From assembly GCA_018350325.1 (NCBI GenBank), contig JAEVLN010000005.1, positions 4,376,393-4,440,392 on the forward strand: DNA of 64,000 nt, in the 5' to 3' direction. The DNA is from Globodera rostochiensis. Lineage: Eukaryota > Nematoda > Chromadorea > Rhabditida > Heteroderidae. Made by a program: the position numbers and the translations under genes. Position 1 is the stretch's first letter; each line of letters begins with the position of its first letter. The notes below the pieces were generated by a model. That model had not been told where the DNA came from, did not search any database, and saw only the letters and a list, made by a program, of their open reading frames with translations. Below, piece after piece: positions 24,175-34,262 of the stretch.

Positions 24175-24375
24175 CTAAATTACGGGACCATACAACTTTT
24201 GCGCGTCCATTGCCACAAATAAGTAGGTAGTAACTCCGACGAGACTCCGCCCGGTTGGCGTCACACACAGAAACCAGTCGCCGAGCAGTTCGTTGTAGGC
24301 GTCTTCCTTTTCCCGGACATACGGCGGTGGAAGCCAAATGATTTTGACGGAAGGGAAGCGACGACAGATTTTTTT
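24175..24375 (-). pseudogene. Coding-like 3' exon of an unrecognised gene
   Basis: The minus strand is open for about 60 codons, with residues such as VKIIWLPPPYVREKEDAYNE and LLGDWFLCVTPTGRS, ending AMDAQKLYGPVI and a stop at 24175. Composition is GC-richer than the flanks and looks protein-coding. I do not recognise the family. The upstream part runs into the GC-palindrome repeat at 24376-24440, so the gene is truncated. Its 3' end is shared with 19969-20000. Confidence 0.4.
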
Positions 24376-24394
24376 TGAGATTCTGCTTCACTTT

Positions 24395-24560
24395 TAGGGG
24401 GGGGGTCGGCGGTGCCGATAGGCGCCGCCGGAGAAATTTTTACAAAAATTGGCAATCTTTGTTGAGGAAATTTAAGCAAAAATTCAGAAATACGTGACTC
24501 AAAAATTCTTGTCTCTATTCTTTTTTTGCGCGCATTTTGAATTAAATATGCCATCGACTT
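24395..24560 (-). mobile_element. SINE-like 3' part with GC palindrome
   Basis: GGTCGGCGGTGCCGATAGGC at 24402 is followed by a body segment (AATTGGCAATCTTTGTT, AAGCAAAAATTCAG, TTTGCGCGCATTTT) shared with 16560-16660 and 47690-47765. The tRNA-like head is missing. Confidence 0.6.
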
Positions 24561-24604
24561 ACTTGGGAGCCATAAGTAAAAATGTTGCAATTGTCGCTCA
24601 ATGA

Positions 24605-24746
24605 TGCCATCATTAGGGGGTGTACATTTTAGTCCCACCAAAAAACCGGGACCGGGACTTTCAGTTTTTAAATCTCGTCCAAACCGGGACCTGAAAACCC
24701 CGGGAAATCCCGTCCCGGTCCCGGTCCCGTGCCACCCTACTTACGA
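24605..24746. repeat. GGGACCGGGAC word repeat
   Basis: CCGGGACCGGGACTTTC, CCCCGGGAAATCCCGTCC and related words occur between TAGGGGGTG and CACCCTA ends. Possibly a hAT-like element, but no target duplication is visible. Confidence 0.45.
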
Positions 24747-24850
24747 TGAAAAACGACAACGGTCGCAGAACATCAACAATTTTCCAGGCTATAAACTGAC
24801 AAAGTCTTTTTTTGGTGCCTTCGTTTGTGGCGGCTAATTAAACTATCTTT

Positions 24851-24980
24851 AGCGTTGTGAACAAAATTAAGGCACGGGAACAGATTAACGATTTGAATCC
24901 GGCCAAATTGAAACTGATTTCGAGACGTTAAAGCTGGTTACGCTTAGGGAACTCGAGGCCTATGTCAAGGCGTGTTCCCA
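24851..24980 (+). pseudogene. BET-protein ET-domain fragment, frameshifted
   Basis: The translation starts VVNKIKAREQINDLNPAK and, after a shift at about 24905, continues IETDFETLKLVTLRELEAYV and KAC. This matches the pattern of the extra-terminal domain of BET bromodomain proteins (LR-x-SNP-x-EIEIDFETLK-x-x-TLRELE-x-YV). Only the end of the domain is present, with no bromodomain nearby, so this is a dead fragment, perhaps moved by a transposon. Downstream (to about 25080) an open frame continues without recognisable homology. Confidence 0.6.
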
Positions 24981-25080
24981 ACCGATGACAAAAAACGGAA
25001 CAAGGCCTCATACCGTCGTTAGTTTTGTCCGTTGTTCAATCAGTGCGCGCGCCCTTTGTTTAAATTAACGACGATCAAGT

Positions 25081-25750
25081 ACTTGCTTTCGCAGGGGAGC
25101 AATCGAACACTGCACGAATCGCTTTGATCATTCCCGAGTGACTATTATTCGTAATAGAGCCAAAATTATGCCAATGCCTTTTGCTTTTCGTAAATGCCAA
25201 CAAATTCTCTCGCGTCCCCTCCACTCTCTTCGCTGGCAATGCTATTTTTAAACAATGGCACTACCGCATAAAAGCAAGGAAAATGCAGCAAAAGGCATAA
25301 TTCAAAATTTTTTTATTGTAATTGCCTCAAAATGCGCACCTTTCTCTTATTTCATCATTTCAGTTTATGGTGACTAAAAAAAATTGATATACATATCGAG
25401 AAAAAAAAATTGTAAAAACAAAAGCAAAAACTCGAAAAAGGACCAGTTGATGTACTTTTACAAAAAATTCTTGTTGGGAGCCCTGATTTAACAACTCACA
25501 TTTATGCCAAAATAAATGTTTATCAGATTTTAGAATGTTTTAAAAGTTTGTTCTTATTTGCCGTTAGGCATCACCGGTGAAATATTTTAGATTTTAACGA
25601 TATCACATTTAGTGAATTTGGGCATTTTAGCATAAAATGCTTATTTCGCTTATTTTTATGCTTCTTATGGGTGCATGTGTAGCAGAATGCGGCGGCGGCG
25701 CGTCAAAAGCTGACGCAGACGAATGGGACACCACAGAACAAAAGTAAAAG
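25081..25750. other. Intergenic, no gene seen
   Basis: Unique AT-rich sequence, slightly GC-richer before 25250. No coding frame with a domain and no tRNA-like motif was found. Confidence 0.35.
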
Positions 25751-25751
25751 T

Positions 25752-26446
25752 CCAAATAAATCCATATTTTGGCTTTTTTGAGAATAAATCCATATTTTGG
25801 CTTTTTTGAGAATAAATCCATATTTTGGCTTTTTTGAGAATAAATCCATATTTTGGCTTTTTTGAGAATAAATCCATATTTTGGCTTTTTTGAGAATAAA
25901 TCCATATTTTGGCTTTTTTGAGAATAAATCCATATTTTGGCTTTTTTGAGAATAAATCCATATTTTGGCTTTTTTGAGAATAAATCCATATTTTGGCTTT
26001 TTTGAGAATAAATCCATATTTTGGCTTTTTTGAGAATAAATCCATATTTTGGCTTTTTTGAGAATAAATCCATATTTTGGCTTTTTTGAGAATAAATCCA
26101 TATTTTGGCTTTTTTGAGAATAAATCCATATTTTGGCTTTTTTGAGAATAAATCCATATTTTGGCTTTTTTGAGAATAAATCCATATTTTGGCTTTTTTG
26201 AGAATAAATCCATATTTTGGCTTTTTTGAGAATAAATCCATATTTTGGCTTTTTTGAGAATAAATCCATATTTTGGCTTTTTTGAGAATAAATCCATATT
26301 TTGGCTTTTTTGAGAATAAATCCATATTTTGGCTTTTTTGAGAATAAATCCATATTTTGGCTTTTTTGAGAATAAATCCATATTTTGGCTTTTTTGAGAA
26401 TAAATCCATATTTTGGCTTTTTGAGAATAAATCCATATTTCGCCAT
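25752..26446. repeat. 28-bp minisatellite, about 25 copies
   Basis: Near-identical units AATAAATCCATATTTTGGCT plus TTTTTGAG run head to tail. The last units are one base shorter and then degenerate. The minus strand is open in all three frames only because a 28-bp unit without stops cycles through the frames, so the long lysine-rich frames there are not evidence for a gene. Confidence 0.95.
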
Positions 26447-27100
26447 TTTTCCATAATAAATCCATTTTTTGGCCTTCTTTGGTCAAAAATTCAAGAAAAT
26501 TCGGACTTTTCCCCTAAATTTCTTAAGAAAAATGCAATAAAAAAGAAAAATACCCCATTAAAAGTCAAAAATTTTTTTAAACTAAAAATGCACCCCTAAA
26601 CAAAGACTTTTTCTTGGACTAAAAATCCACCCCCAAAGATCGTCATTTTCCCTAAAATTTTTTAATGATATTTTTATAAAAGTTTCAAAAATATTATATT
26701 TACAATTTAAGAAGAAAATTAATAATGACTGATGGATTTTAAAGGTTTTAATGCAAAAATTGACTGGATTTAGTCTGTTTTAGCACTTTTTTAGTCCCTA
26801 TTTTGCCACTTTTTGGGGCTTTTTGTCAATATTTTGGGGGGACGGTTTTATTTTAAAAAAAAATTAAAAATTAAATTAAAATTGTTGAATAAGTTGAAAG
26901 AAAGCATTAGTTGCGATTAAATGCTGCAAATATAACTGTATGCGCAAATATCTTCAAACATTTGTTATTTTATATCGCCTCTAAAAAATTTTTTGGGCTA
27001 CAATGGTAGTGAACACTGAAGTTTATAGCGAAAGTTGTCTTTCTGTTGACAGTAACCGCGTATGAGCAGACAACGATGATTTACGATTTTTCAAAAATGT
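26447..27100. other. Intergenic, no gene seen
   Basis: AT-rich sequence with a few decayed copies of the 28-bp unit at the left edge and AAAATGCACCCCTAAA-like words near 26590. No gene signal. Confidence 0.35.
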
Positions 27101-27600
27101 AATTTTTTTGCGAATTCTGCTTAACTTCTGGGGCGGGTGGGTCGGCGGTGCCGATAGGCGCTGCTTTATAGAAATAGGAGGGACCCGGCGGCGCCGGGGA
27201 TTTTTTTTTGAAGAATCGGCCATTTTCATGAAAATTTCCAAGTTTTTAAAAAATCAGGCAAAATCAGGCGACAATGTAAAATCAGGAAATCCCTGATAAA
27301 TAAGGTATTATGGTCACTCTGCATACATTTGCGCAATAAAATTATGGTTGTAACATTTATTCGCACCTAATTATTAACTTATTCAACAATTTTAATTCAT
27401 TTTTAATTTTTGTTAAATTTTTTTTCAAATAAAACCGTCCGCAAAAGTCTGTCCGCAAATGTCCGTCCGCAAATGTCGCACCGCGTTTTTAGTCCCTAAA
27501 ATCCGACCCTAAAAATCACAATACCCCAGTTTTCTTTGCAAAAAGTATACAGAGTGACCAGAGTATCTAATTTGTCAGGGTTTTCCTGGTTTCCCATTGT
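27100..27600. repeat. GC palindrome plus word-repeat termini
   Basis: GGTCGGCGGTGCCGATAGGC at 27141 is the dispersed palindrome. AATCAGG words end in GGTCACTCTG at 27321, and CAGAGTGACC starts at 27548: these are two outward-facing hAT-like ends. Tandem GTCCGCAAATGT words at 27437-27485 match the ends of the foldback at 39805-40454. Confidence 0.5.
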
Positions 27601-27769
27601 TGACTGTTTTTTAAAAAATTTGGGAGTTTTTCAGTGAAAATCATATCTAAAAATTTGTAATGGCAATCGAATTGAATGCCAAAAATTGTTTTATTCCTTG
27701 TCGTATTTTGTTGGTAATGTTTTAAATTCCGTTAAAGTTGCTTAATTTCATTTATTTTCTTACAAATGC

Positions 27770-28561
27770 TTGATTTTAGGTATGAATTTTCTAATTAAAC
27801 GTGTGGAAATTTTCAGGGAGTATGACCGTTATTTAAACGTCGCTGTAAAGTTTTGCAAAAAATTCAAATTTGAAATTTGTGCCACTAAGAAGTATGTCAC
27901 ATCGAAATGGATTTTCCCCTGCAAATGGAAAATCAAGAAAAGCAACAACTCCAGTTCTGCCCTCAAGCCTGAGAAGGGAAGATGCACCAACTCCAGTTCT
28001 GAGATCATCAAGCCTAATTGCACCAACTCCACTTCTGAGATCATCAAGCCTAATTGCACCAACTCCACTTCTGAGATCATCAAGCCTAATTGCACCAACT
28101 CCACTTCTGAGATCATCAAGCCTAATTGCACCAACTCCACTTCTGAGATCATCAAGCCTAATTGCACCAACTCCACTTCTGAGATCATCAAGCCTAATTG
28201 CACCAACTCCAGTTCTGAGATCATCAAGCCTAATTGCACCAACTCCACTTCTGAGATCATCAAGCCTAATTGCACCAACTCCACTTCTGAGATCATCAAG
28301 CCTAATTGCACCAACTCCACTTCTGAGATCATCAAGCCTAATTGCACCAACTCCACTTCTGAGATCATCAAGCCTAATTGCACCAACTCCACTTCTGAGA
28401 TCATCAAGCCTAATTGCACCAACTCCAGTTCTGAGATCATCAAGCCTAATTGCACCAACTCCACTTCTGAGATCATCAAGCCTAATTGCACCAACTCCAC
28501 TTCTGAGATCATCAAGCCTAATTGCACCAACGTCAGTTCTGAGACCAAGCCTAAGAAGTGA
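27770..28561 (+). CDS. Possible protein with 12-residue repeats (low confidence)
   Basis: The plus frame opens after a TTTTAG acceptor-like site and encodes about 70 non-repetitive residues, then about 15 copies of a 12-residue repeat (NSTSEIIKPNCT, two N-glycosylation sequons each) and ends KPKK. The DNA is a 36-bp minisatellite (27985-28550), so a second plus frame and two minus frames are open too. The degenerate edge units (NNSSSALKPEKGRCT, NVSSETKPKK) keep the residue pattern of this frame, which mildly favours it. There is no signal peptide or domain. Confidence 0.3.
   Translation: MILGMNFLIKRVEIFREYDRYLNVAVKFCKKFKFEICATKKYVTSKWIFPCKWKIKKSNNSSSALKPEKGRCTNSSSEIIKPNCTNSTSEIIKPNCTNSTSEIIKPNCTNSTSEIIKPNCTNSTSEIIKPNCTNSTSEIIKPNCTNSSSEIIKPNCTNSTSEIIKPNCTNSTSEIIKPNCTNSTSEIIKPNCTNSTSEIIKPNCTNSTSEIIKPNCTNSSSEIIKPNCTNSTSEIIKPNCTNSTSEIIKPNCTNVSSETKPKK
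27985..28550. repeat. 36-bp minisatellite, about 15 copies
   Basis: The unit ACTCCACTTCTGAGATCATC plus AAGCCTAATTGCACCA repeats with a few CCAGTTC variants. The edge units share a different ending (AAGCCTGAGAAG, AAGCCTAAGAAG), suggesting that the inner units were amplified later. Confidence 0.95.
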
Positions 28562-28740
28562 AGATAAGCAAACGGTGTTTTGCATGGATTTGTTTGTTAC
28601 TTTCATTTTGCTAGAATTGTTATGCTTATTGTTGATAAAAAAGTTATCAGAAAATTGATGTTTTTAATAATGTCTTTCCAACTTGGTCAGGGCGTAATAA
28701 ATTCCCTCTCGTCGGGTGGAGAAGCAATATCCAATATAGG

Positions 28741-29276
28741 CAGGGCTGCGATTTCAAAATTTTTAAAATCCGCATCGGAACATCAAAAAATTCTCATTTG
28801 TTACCTAAAATCCGCATATTCGACATTTCTTCATTAAACCCACAAAATTTAAGTAAACATAGCTTTATTCGTTATATTTCTAGTTACCAACATCGACTTA
28901 AGCAACTTCCTGCCACATAAGAGCATTTTTAGCAACCAGAAAACCCCTCATTTTTGAAAATTTAGGCCTCATTGTCCCTCAAAAAAACCACAAAATGAGG
29001 CTAGCAACCAAAATTTTTAAAATAGTCTTTTTTTTTTGAAGCTTTTTAGCAATGAAAGAGGTCCGGTGGCGCCGATAGGCGCCGCCGGGAAAATTTTTTA
29101 AAAGATTTTAACGATTTTGTTAAGAAAAAATGCTTTTTATTGTCATTTTTCCCAAAAAACCACAAAAAGCTCACAAGGATCTCAAAAGACCACAAAAATC
29201 CGCATCTCAAAAAAATCCTCATTGGCCTTTCCAAAAACCACAGAATGAGGAAAAATCCGCAGATATCGCAGCCCTG
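28741..29276. mobile_element. hAT-like non-autonomous element, 536 bp
   Basis: The ends are inverted: CAGGGCTGCGAT on the left, ATCGCAGCCCTG on the right. Flanks AATATAGG and AAAATAGG match at 7 of 8 positions, as expected for an 8-bp hAT target duplication. The interior has words such as CCACAAAATGAGG and AAAATCCGCA, and carries the GC palindrome at 29064. No transposase is present. Confidence 0.75.
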
Positions 29277-29793
29277 AAAATAGGGGACTCGGGATAACTC
29301 TGATCCGGACCCGAACGTTTCACAATTTTGATTTATTAAAACCAAACGCTGACCAACCGAAGACAATCAAACAAAAATATCCCCGAAAAAAGACCCGAGT
29401 GAGCAACTGAAAGCAAAAAAGGGAATCATTTGAGAAACAATTTGGGATGTGATGTCAAAGGCAATATGCCATTGAAATCGCTTTCCCATCCCATCAGATG
29501 CATTTTAACACAATTTTATTTTTAATGGAATAAACTAATAATAAATAAAAATTGAATTAATTTTAGCAAATGAATTTGCTCATAATAAACCTTTTAATTG
29601 CCGTGACGCGGCATTTGCTGGCCCCGGCGGAGCGTAATATTATTAAAACAACTAAATTTTAAATAAATAAATAAAATGCCTTGAAGGCATTTGCTGCCCC
29701 TGAGCGTACTATTAATTGAAATCATTAATTATATAAATAAATAAATGTTATGAAGACTCCTTTAGAATTCTTTAAGCTAAAGTCTGTTGGGGG
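29277..29793. other. Intergenic, no gene seen
   Basis: AT-rich sequence. Two related segments, CGGCATTTGCTGGCC (29610) and AGGCATTTGCTGCCC (29685), suggest a small local duplication. No coding signal. Confidence 0.35.
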
Positions 29794-30203
29794 CAGGGCG
29801 GCCAAAATGCCTTATTTTTAAGGCAAATTCCATAATTTTGGGAATTTGCCTTATTGTTTGCCATATTTCCACACTTGCCATAATTTTGCCATATTTTTGA
29901 ACTTTGTGAAATTTCTTATTTTTAAGGGAAAAAAGAGAATTCCCGAAAGCTCTTTGATTCTTACAATTTGAAGTTTTTGGTTGCAAATCTCTTAACAAAT
30001 AAGAGTAAAAAACAGCCTATCTGCGCTGCCAACCCCCCTCCCCGCAGTAGTAAAACAGAATTCTAAAAAAAAATCGCCTTTTTGAAAAGTTCTTAAGCAA
30101 ACTGCATATAAAAATACTATATTTTTGACCCCTCGATGCCATAAAAATGCCATATTTTTGGAACCGGTTGCCATACTTTCTCGAAGGTGGGTTGGCCGCA
30201 CTG
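29794..30203. mobile_element. hAT-like non-autonomous element, 410 bp
   Basis: Terminal inverted repeats are CAGGGCGGCCAA and TTGGCCGCACTG. The 8-bp target duplication GTTGGGGG is exact on both sides (29786-29793, 30204-30211). The interior is made of TTGCCATATTTTTG words at both ends and a degenerate GC-palindrome relic near 30015. Confidence 0.85.
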
Positions 30204-30450
30204 GTTGGGGGAAAAAATAGCAGAGAATTCGACCGGAATAAATTGCCATCGAATTTAATGCCGCCGAATTTATTCGTTCCCCCTGAGACACGTCGGAAAG
30301 CACTGGTAGCTGAGGCCGATGCCTAACGGACCGCAGCCTCTGGTCTCAGTGCCATCGCAGTCGCAGCCCAACTTTCCTAGCAAACATTTGATTAAGCCTA
30401 GCGATTGATTTTTTGAAAGTATTTGGTTAAGCCTATCGTTTAAATTTTGA

Positions 30451-30564
30451 TTAAGCCTTTGACCAGCCTTCTCCGAATATTTCATCAAATGTTTTGTGCT
30501 CCAATTTTACGGATTCGGTTGTTGCAACGAATGCCACCAAAATTAAAATCCAAAATTCTTCCAT
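30451..30564 (-). pseudogene. Truncated family member: signal peptide and core only (37 aa)
   Basis: From ATG at 30564 the frame reads MEEFWILILVAFVATT, then ESVKLEHKTFDEIFGEGW, and leaves family homology at SKA-stop (30451). Relative to sisters, the NSLDKA-type residues before ESVKL are deleted. The downstream DNA to about 30270 is unrelated, with AAGCCTA-type words. Linker, modules and intron are all absent. Confidence 0.75.
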
Positions 30565-30930
30565 TTTATTTTGTCAAAATAACTTCTGTAGTGAGAAAGG
30601 TAAATTGATGGATATCAAAAATTTTTGTTTTTTTTTTATTTATGCCAATCGACTCCTCTCGTCGAGAGAAATCGAATGGAGTCAAAATAATTGTTGGGAT
30701 TTATAGGAAAATTTGTAAATGAGTGAAATAACTATTTTAAAAACTGTAGCTCCATGGTTAGAGTTGACAACGGTTTCAATTATTTGGTGTTAAAGAATTT
30801 TTGTCAATTTTTATAAATATTCAAATTTTTGTACAATATTATTAAATATTATTTAGAGTTGATAAAAAATTATTAAAAGTAATAAATGACAGCCCACAAT
30901 AGAAATGGGCATTTATAAAACAACCCGAAC
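30565..30930 (-). promoter_or_regulatory. Proximal half of a family upstream block
   Basis: The flank holds AATAAATGACAGCCC at 30881 and AAATGGGCATTTATAAAACA up to the hAT-like insertion at 30931. The block resumes at 33130 (TCCCGAACTAAATCAATATTC). Confidence 0.55.
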
Positions 30931-31159
30931 CAGAGCTGGACGAAACTGTTTCGTTTCGTGTTTCGTGTTTTTCGTGACTTTTTGGGTGTTTCGTGTTTCG
31001 TTTCGTATTTCGTTTCGCAGAAAATTTTTTGTTTCGTTTCGTTTTCGTTTCGTAAAATGAAATTTAACTTTTTTCGTTTCGTTTCGTTTCGTAAAAGCCA
31101 GTTTTCCACGAAAAAAGACGAAAAAGCACCCCTAAAGATCGAGGTTTTTGGTAAGAATT

Positions 31160-31560
31160 TCATTCTAGTGGTGGTTTAGTGGTTAGAGCTTGGAGTTGAA
31201 GTGGACGTGGAGTTTCAGATCCCCGACTGTGTAAAACATTTTTTTGTTTTCTCTGAAGATTTACAGTGTTGTAAACACTTCTAAAATTCTTTTAACTTTT
31301 TTCAATTTAAAAAACAAATATTTAGATGACAATTCACAATTTTGATTTTATTTTTTGGTCTGACGAAATCACAAACCATAAGGGAGACCCTTTTGTTGTG
31401 CTAATTTGTAATTTTTGGACCAATTTTCTCAACAAATCTTGTTATTTTTAAAATTTTGGCTGCAAATTTCTTAACAAATTAAGTCAAAATTTTCCCCGGC
31501 GGCGCCTATCGGCACCGCCAACCCCCACCCCAAGAGAAAAGCGGATTTTCAAAATTGCTG
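31160..31560 (+). mobile_element. SINE-like element: tRNA-like head, body, GC stem-loop
   Basis: The head has GTGGTTTAGTGGTTAGAGC (A-box-like) and GTTTCAGATCCCC (B-box-like). The body runs through GATGACAATTCACAATTTTG and a CAAATTAAGTCAAAATT motif. The 3' end is the palindrome CGGCGGCGCCTATCGGCACC at 31495, followed by a C-rich tract. The same order recurs, inverted, at 36740-37215. Confidence 0.6.
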
Positions 31561-31589
31561 ATGATGCAATCGATGTTAAAGACAACAAG

Positions 31590-32705
31590 GAAGATGATTT
31601 CGAATATGATATCAGATTTATCATACGACATCATCTAATCTATGATTTCAACATCTAAGATTTTTGAAAAAAATCAAAAAATTTTCAAAGTCGCTAAAAG
31701 AGTGTTTCTAGGGGTACTCGGGCACGTAGAATTCGAATCTGACCACTTTGTTGTAGTTTTGTGCTTTTTTGAATGATATTGAAGCCAAAATTAATTTTTG
31801 AAAATTTTTATTTTTTTTTGTAAAATTGTTCGATTTCGGTTTCGGCGTTCGAATTGGTCGAAATGGAGCTCAGATTCGAATTCACGTGCCCGAGTACCCC
31901 TAGAACAGGGTTCGTAACTGTCCTTATTTATAAGATTTGTCCTTATTTGAGGCCTCCGTCCTTATTTTGTTCTTATTTTTCGAATTTTGTGAAGATTTTC
32001 ATAATATTTGGATCCAATTTTTAAAATTAGAAAATTTCGAAGCGAATTGGACCAATTTTCATTAAAAATTGAGTCAAAATTCCAAAAAAATTTCTCGGCG
32101 GCGCCTATCGGCACCGCCGACCTCCCTCTCAGAACCCAAAAATTGTAAAAATTCTGACAATTTTTCTTTACAAATGTCGTTAATTCTTGTCCCGGCGGCG
32201 CTTATCGACGTCGCCGGACCATTCCTATTCCTAAAAAGCTTAAAAAATTGCCGTATTTTTTAAATTTTTGTTGCAAATCCTTTAACAAATTGAGTCAAAA
32301 CTTTCTCGGCAGCGCCTATCGGCACCGCCGACCCCCCCCCCCCTACTAGAGCGGAATTCGCAAAAAAATTGCTTTTTTGAAATGGGAGCAATTTCCAAGC
32401 CCAAATTGTTGAAAAAAATTGTCGGTGTCGATAAATAAGGTTAAAAAACTCACATTTCAGGATAAAATAAAAATTTACTGCATTTTTGAACATTTTATAA
32501 AGTGTCCTTATTTTTGCAAGCAAAATGCCAGCAAAATCTTATTTTTGACCTTCACTGTCCTTATTTTGAAAAATTTTAGTTACGAACCCTGCCCTAGAAA
32601 CACTCTTTTAGCGACTTTGAAAATTTTTTGATTTTTTCAAAAATCTTAGATGTTGAAATCATAGATTAGATGATGTCATATGATAAATCTGATTTCATAT
32701 TCGTG
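31590..32705. mobile_element. Palindromic foldback element split by a hAT-like insertion
   Basis: The left arm (about 31590-31745) pairs with a right arm interrupted at 31905 and resumed at 32600-32705. CTAAAAGAGTGTTTCTAGGG mirrors CCTAGAAACACTCTTTTAGC, and GTACTCGGGCACG mirrors CGTGCCCGAGTAC. With the insertion and one target copy removed the two arms would be continuous. Fragments of this family occur near 18980 and 56660. Confidence 0.75.
31906..32591. mobile_element. hAT-like non-autonomous element, 686 bp
   Basis: Terminal inverted repeats are CAGGGTTCGTAACT and AGTTACGAACCCTG, with an exact 8-bp target duplication CCCTAGAA (31898-31905, 32592-32599). TGTCCTTATTT words sit at both ends, and three GC palindromes (32093, 32192, 32305) lie inside. 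It is inserted in the right arm of the foldback at 31590-32705. Confidence 0.9.
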
Positions 32706-33129
32706 ATCAGCGACCTCAATAACCCCGAGTACTTCTCGGAATTGCTTAAAACCTTCATTTAAAACAAAAAAAAAACGGGACCAGTAAAAGACAGGATTAC
32801 CAATTTTGGTACCCCTTTGACCATTACAAAAAAAAATTCTTATTGCCAGTCCCGATTTGATGATCTTGTTAAACATCAATGTTGGCAAAAAAACAAGACT
32901 TTAAAAAAAAAAATTTTATTTCGTTTCGTTTCGTTTTATTTCGTGTTTCGTTACTTTTTGGGCGTTTCGTGTTTCGTTTCGTTTCGTAGAATTTTTGCTG
33001 TTTCGTTTCGTTTTCGTTTCGTAAAATGAAAATTAATTTTTTTCGTTTCGTTTTCGTTTCGTAAGTTGAAAAAAATAATTTTTTTGTTTCGTTTCGTCGG
33101 AAAAAAATTTTGAGTTTCGTCCAGCTCTG

Positions 33130-33235
33130 TCCCGAACTAAATCAATATTCATGACATTTCGTAAATATCTTTCCTACAATAAAATTTTATAAAGCAATCA
33201 ATTGTGAATAGCCCAAATAAAATATATTTTAAATA
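33130..33235 (-). promoter_or_regulatory. Distal half of the split family upstream block
   Basis: CCCGAACTAAATCAATATTC, TGACATTTCGTAAATATC and AATTGTGAATAGCCC continue the block interrupted at 30931. Confidence 0.55.
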
Positions 33236-34150
33236 ATTTATGATTAATTGTAGGATTGTCACGCTGACCCCGTCCCCGTCCCTGACTCCACAAATTTAGG
33301 CCATTTTTCGAGGATATCCCCGATCCCGACACTTCCAACCCCGTAAACCCCGAACCCTATCCCCGACTCGGGGTCGGGGTTCCCTTTGCACAATTTTATA
33401 GATTAAAGTATAGAAACATCTAAGTTTCGAACTGGGTTTAGAAAATTCAAAATTTCTTATGTCAAAGGAAGCCTAAGCCTAAGGAGCCTAAGCCGGCGCA
33501 GTAAATCGGCACTGAAATGAACAGGCACTGCAGTGCACTGAAGTGTAGGCACTGAAATGGAAATATATCGGAGCCCAATCAACTTTTAGGTATTCGTTTT
33601 TATAAAGATGCTCTAATTCGAATTGACCAGATCCGACCCACCCGGGATTTGAGGTCTGATCAATGGCAAAGAGTTTAGCCTTCTTTCTGATCAATCAATT
33701 TTTGGATTTGGTTGTTCGAAATATGCTATTTGATTAGGGTTTGATCAAGTCTGATTAGGTTCAATCCCTTTTTTTGATTCGCTTAAAAAGAATGAAGTAA
33801 TGAGGAGGCTTTTTTTTGTCTGGTCTGTTCAGTCTTAATCAGCGTGTTTGGATTTACGGATTCGATCAGTGTCAAGTTTTTTGCGGGTCGCTTTTTTGAA
33901 ACGATCACCGGGTGCTAGAAGCCAAAGCTCGAACCAAAGCTCAATTTTTTTAAAGCACAAAGTTCGAAGCCCAAAATACATTTATGCTATTTTTCAAACC
34001 AACGACCCAGGTACAAATCACATTCGAATTTTTTGTGATGACAAAAATGGCCAAAATATTTTTGCCACATATGCTAAAATATAGGTCTTGAGTGCGGGAA
34101 TGTATGGTTTTTAACATCAAAAGATTTTAATGTATTTAAAATCATTAAAT
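33236..34150. other. Intergenic with CCCCG word repeats; no gene seen
   Basis: CCCCGTCCCCGTCC and CGGGGTCGGGGTTCC words occupy 33265-33385. GGCACTGAAATG-like words occur near 33510-33560. The remainder is unique and AT-rich, with short unsupported frames. Confidence 0.4.
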
Positions 34151-34262
34151 GTAAAACAGTATTTTCAAAATCATAGACTCTTCATTCAAATGCTCTCCGA
34201 ATTCGACTTTTCAATTTCCTGAATCTTTCTGGCGCTTCATCAACAGAATTTAGATGCAATTT

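Larger units (their letters stand above)
30931..33129. mobile_element. hAT-like element carrying nested insertions, 2.2 kb
   Basis: Inverted ends CAGAGCTGGACGAAAC and GTTTCGTCCAGCTCTG (the latter with one base of drift) flank sub-terminal TTTCGTTTCGTG words on both sides (30945-31100, 32920-33115). Flanks ACCCGAAC and TCCCGAAC match at 7 of 8. It has split the upstream block of the truncated family copy at 30451. Inside lie a SINE-like element, a palindromic element and a second hAT-like element. No transposase was found. Confidence 0.75.

Noticed and set aside
25627..26486. Three overlapping 247-275 codon lysine-rich proteins
   Set aside because: A 28-bp unit without stops is open in every minus frame; the frames say nothing about coding.
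27829..28606. Minus-strand proteins with ELVQLGLMISE or GAIRLDD repeats
   Set aside because: They are antisense readings of the 36-bp minisatellite; no start context or domain supports them.
30270..30488. Protein of 72 residues on the minus strand
   Set aside because: It is an out-of-frame reading of the truncated family copy at 30451-30564 running into word repeats.
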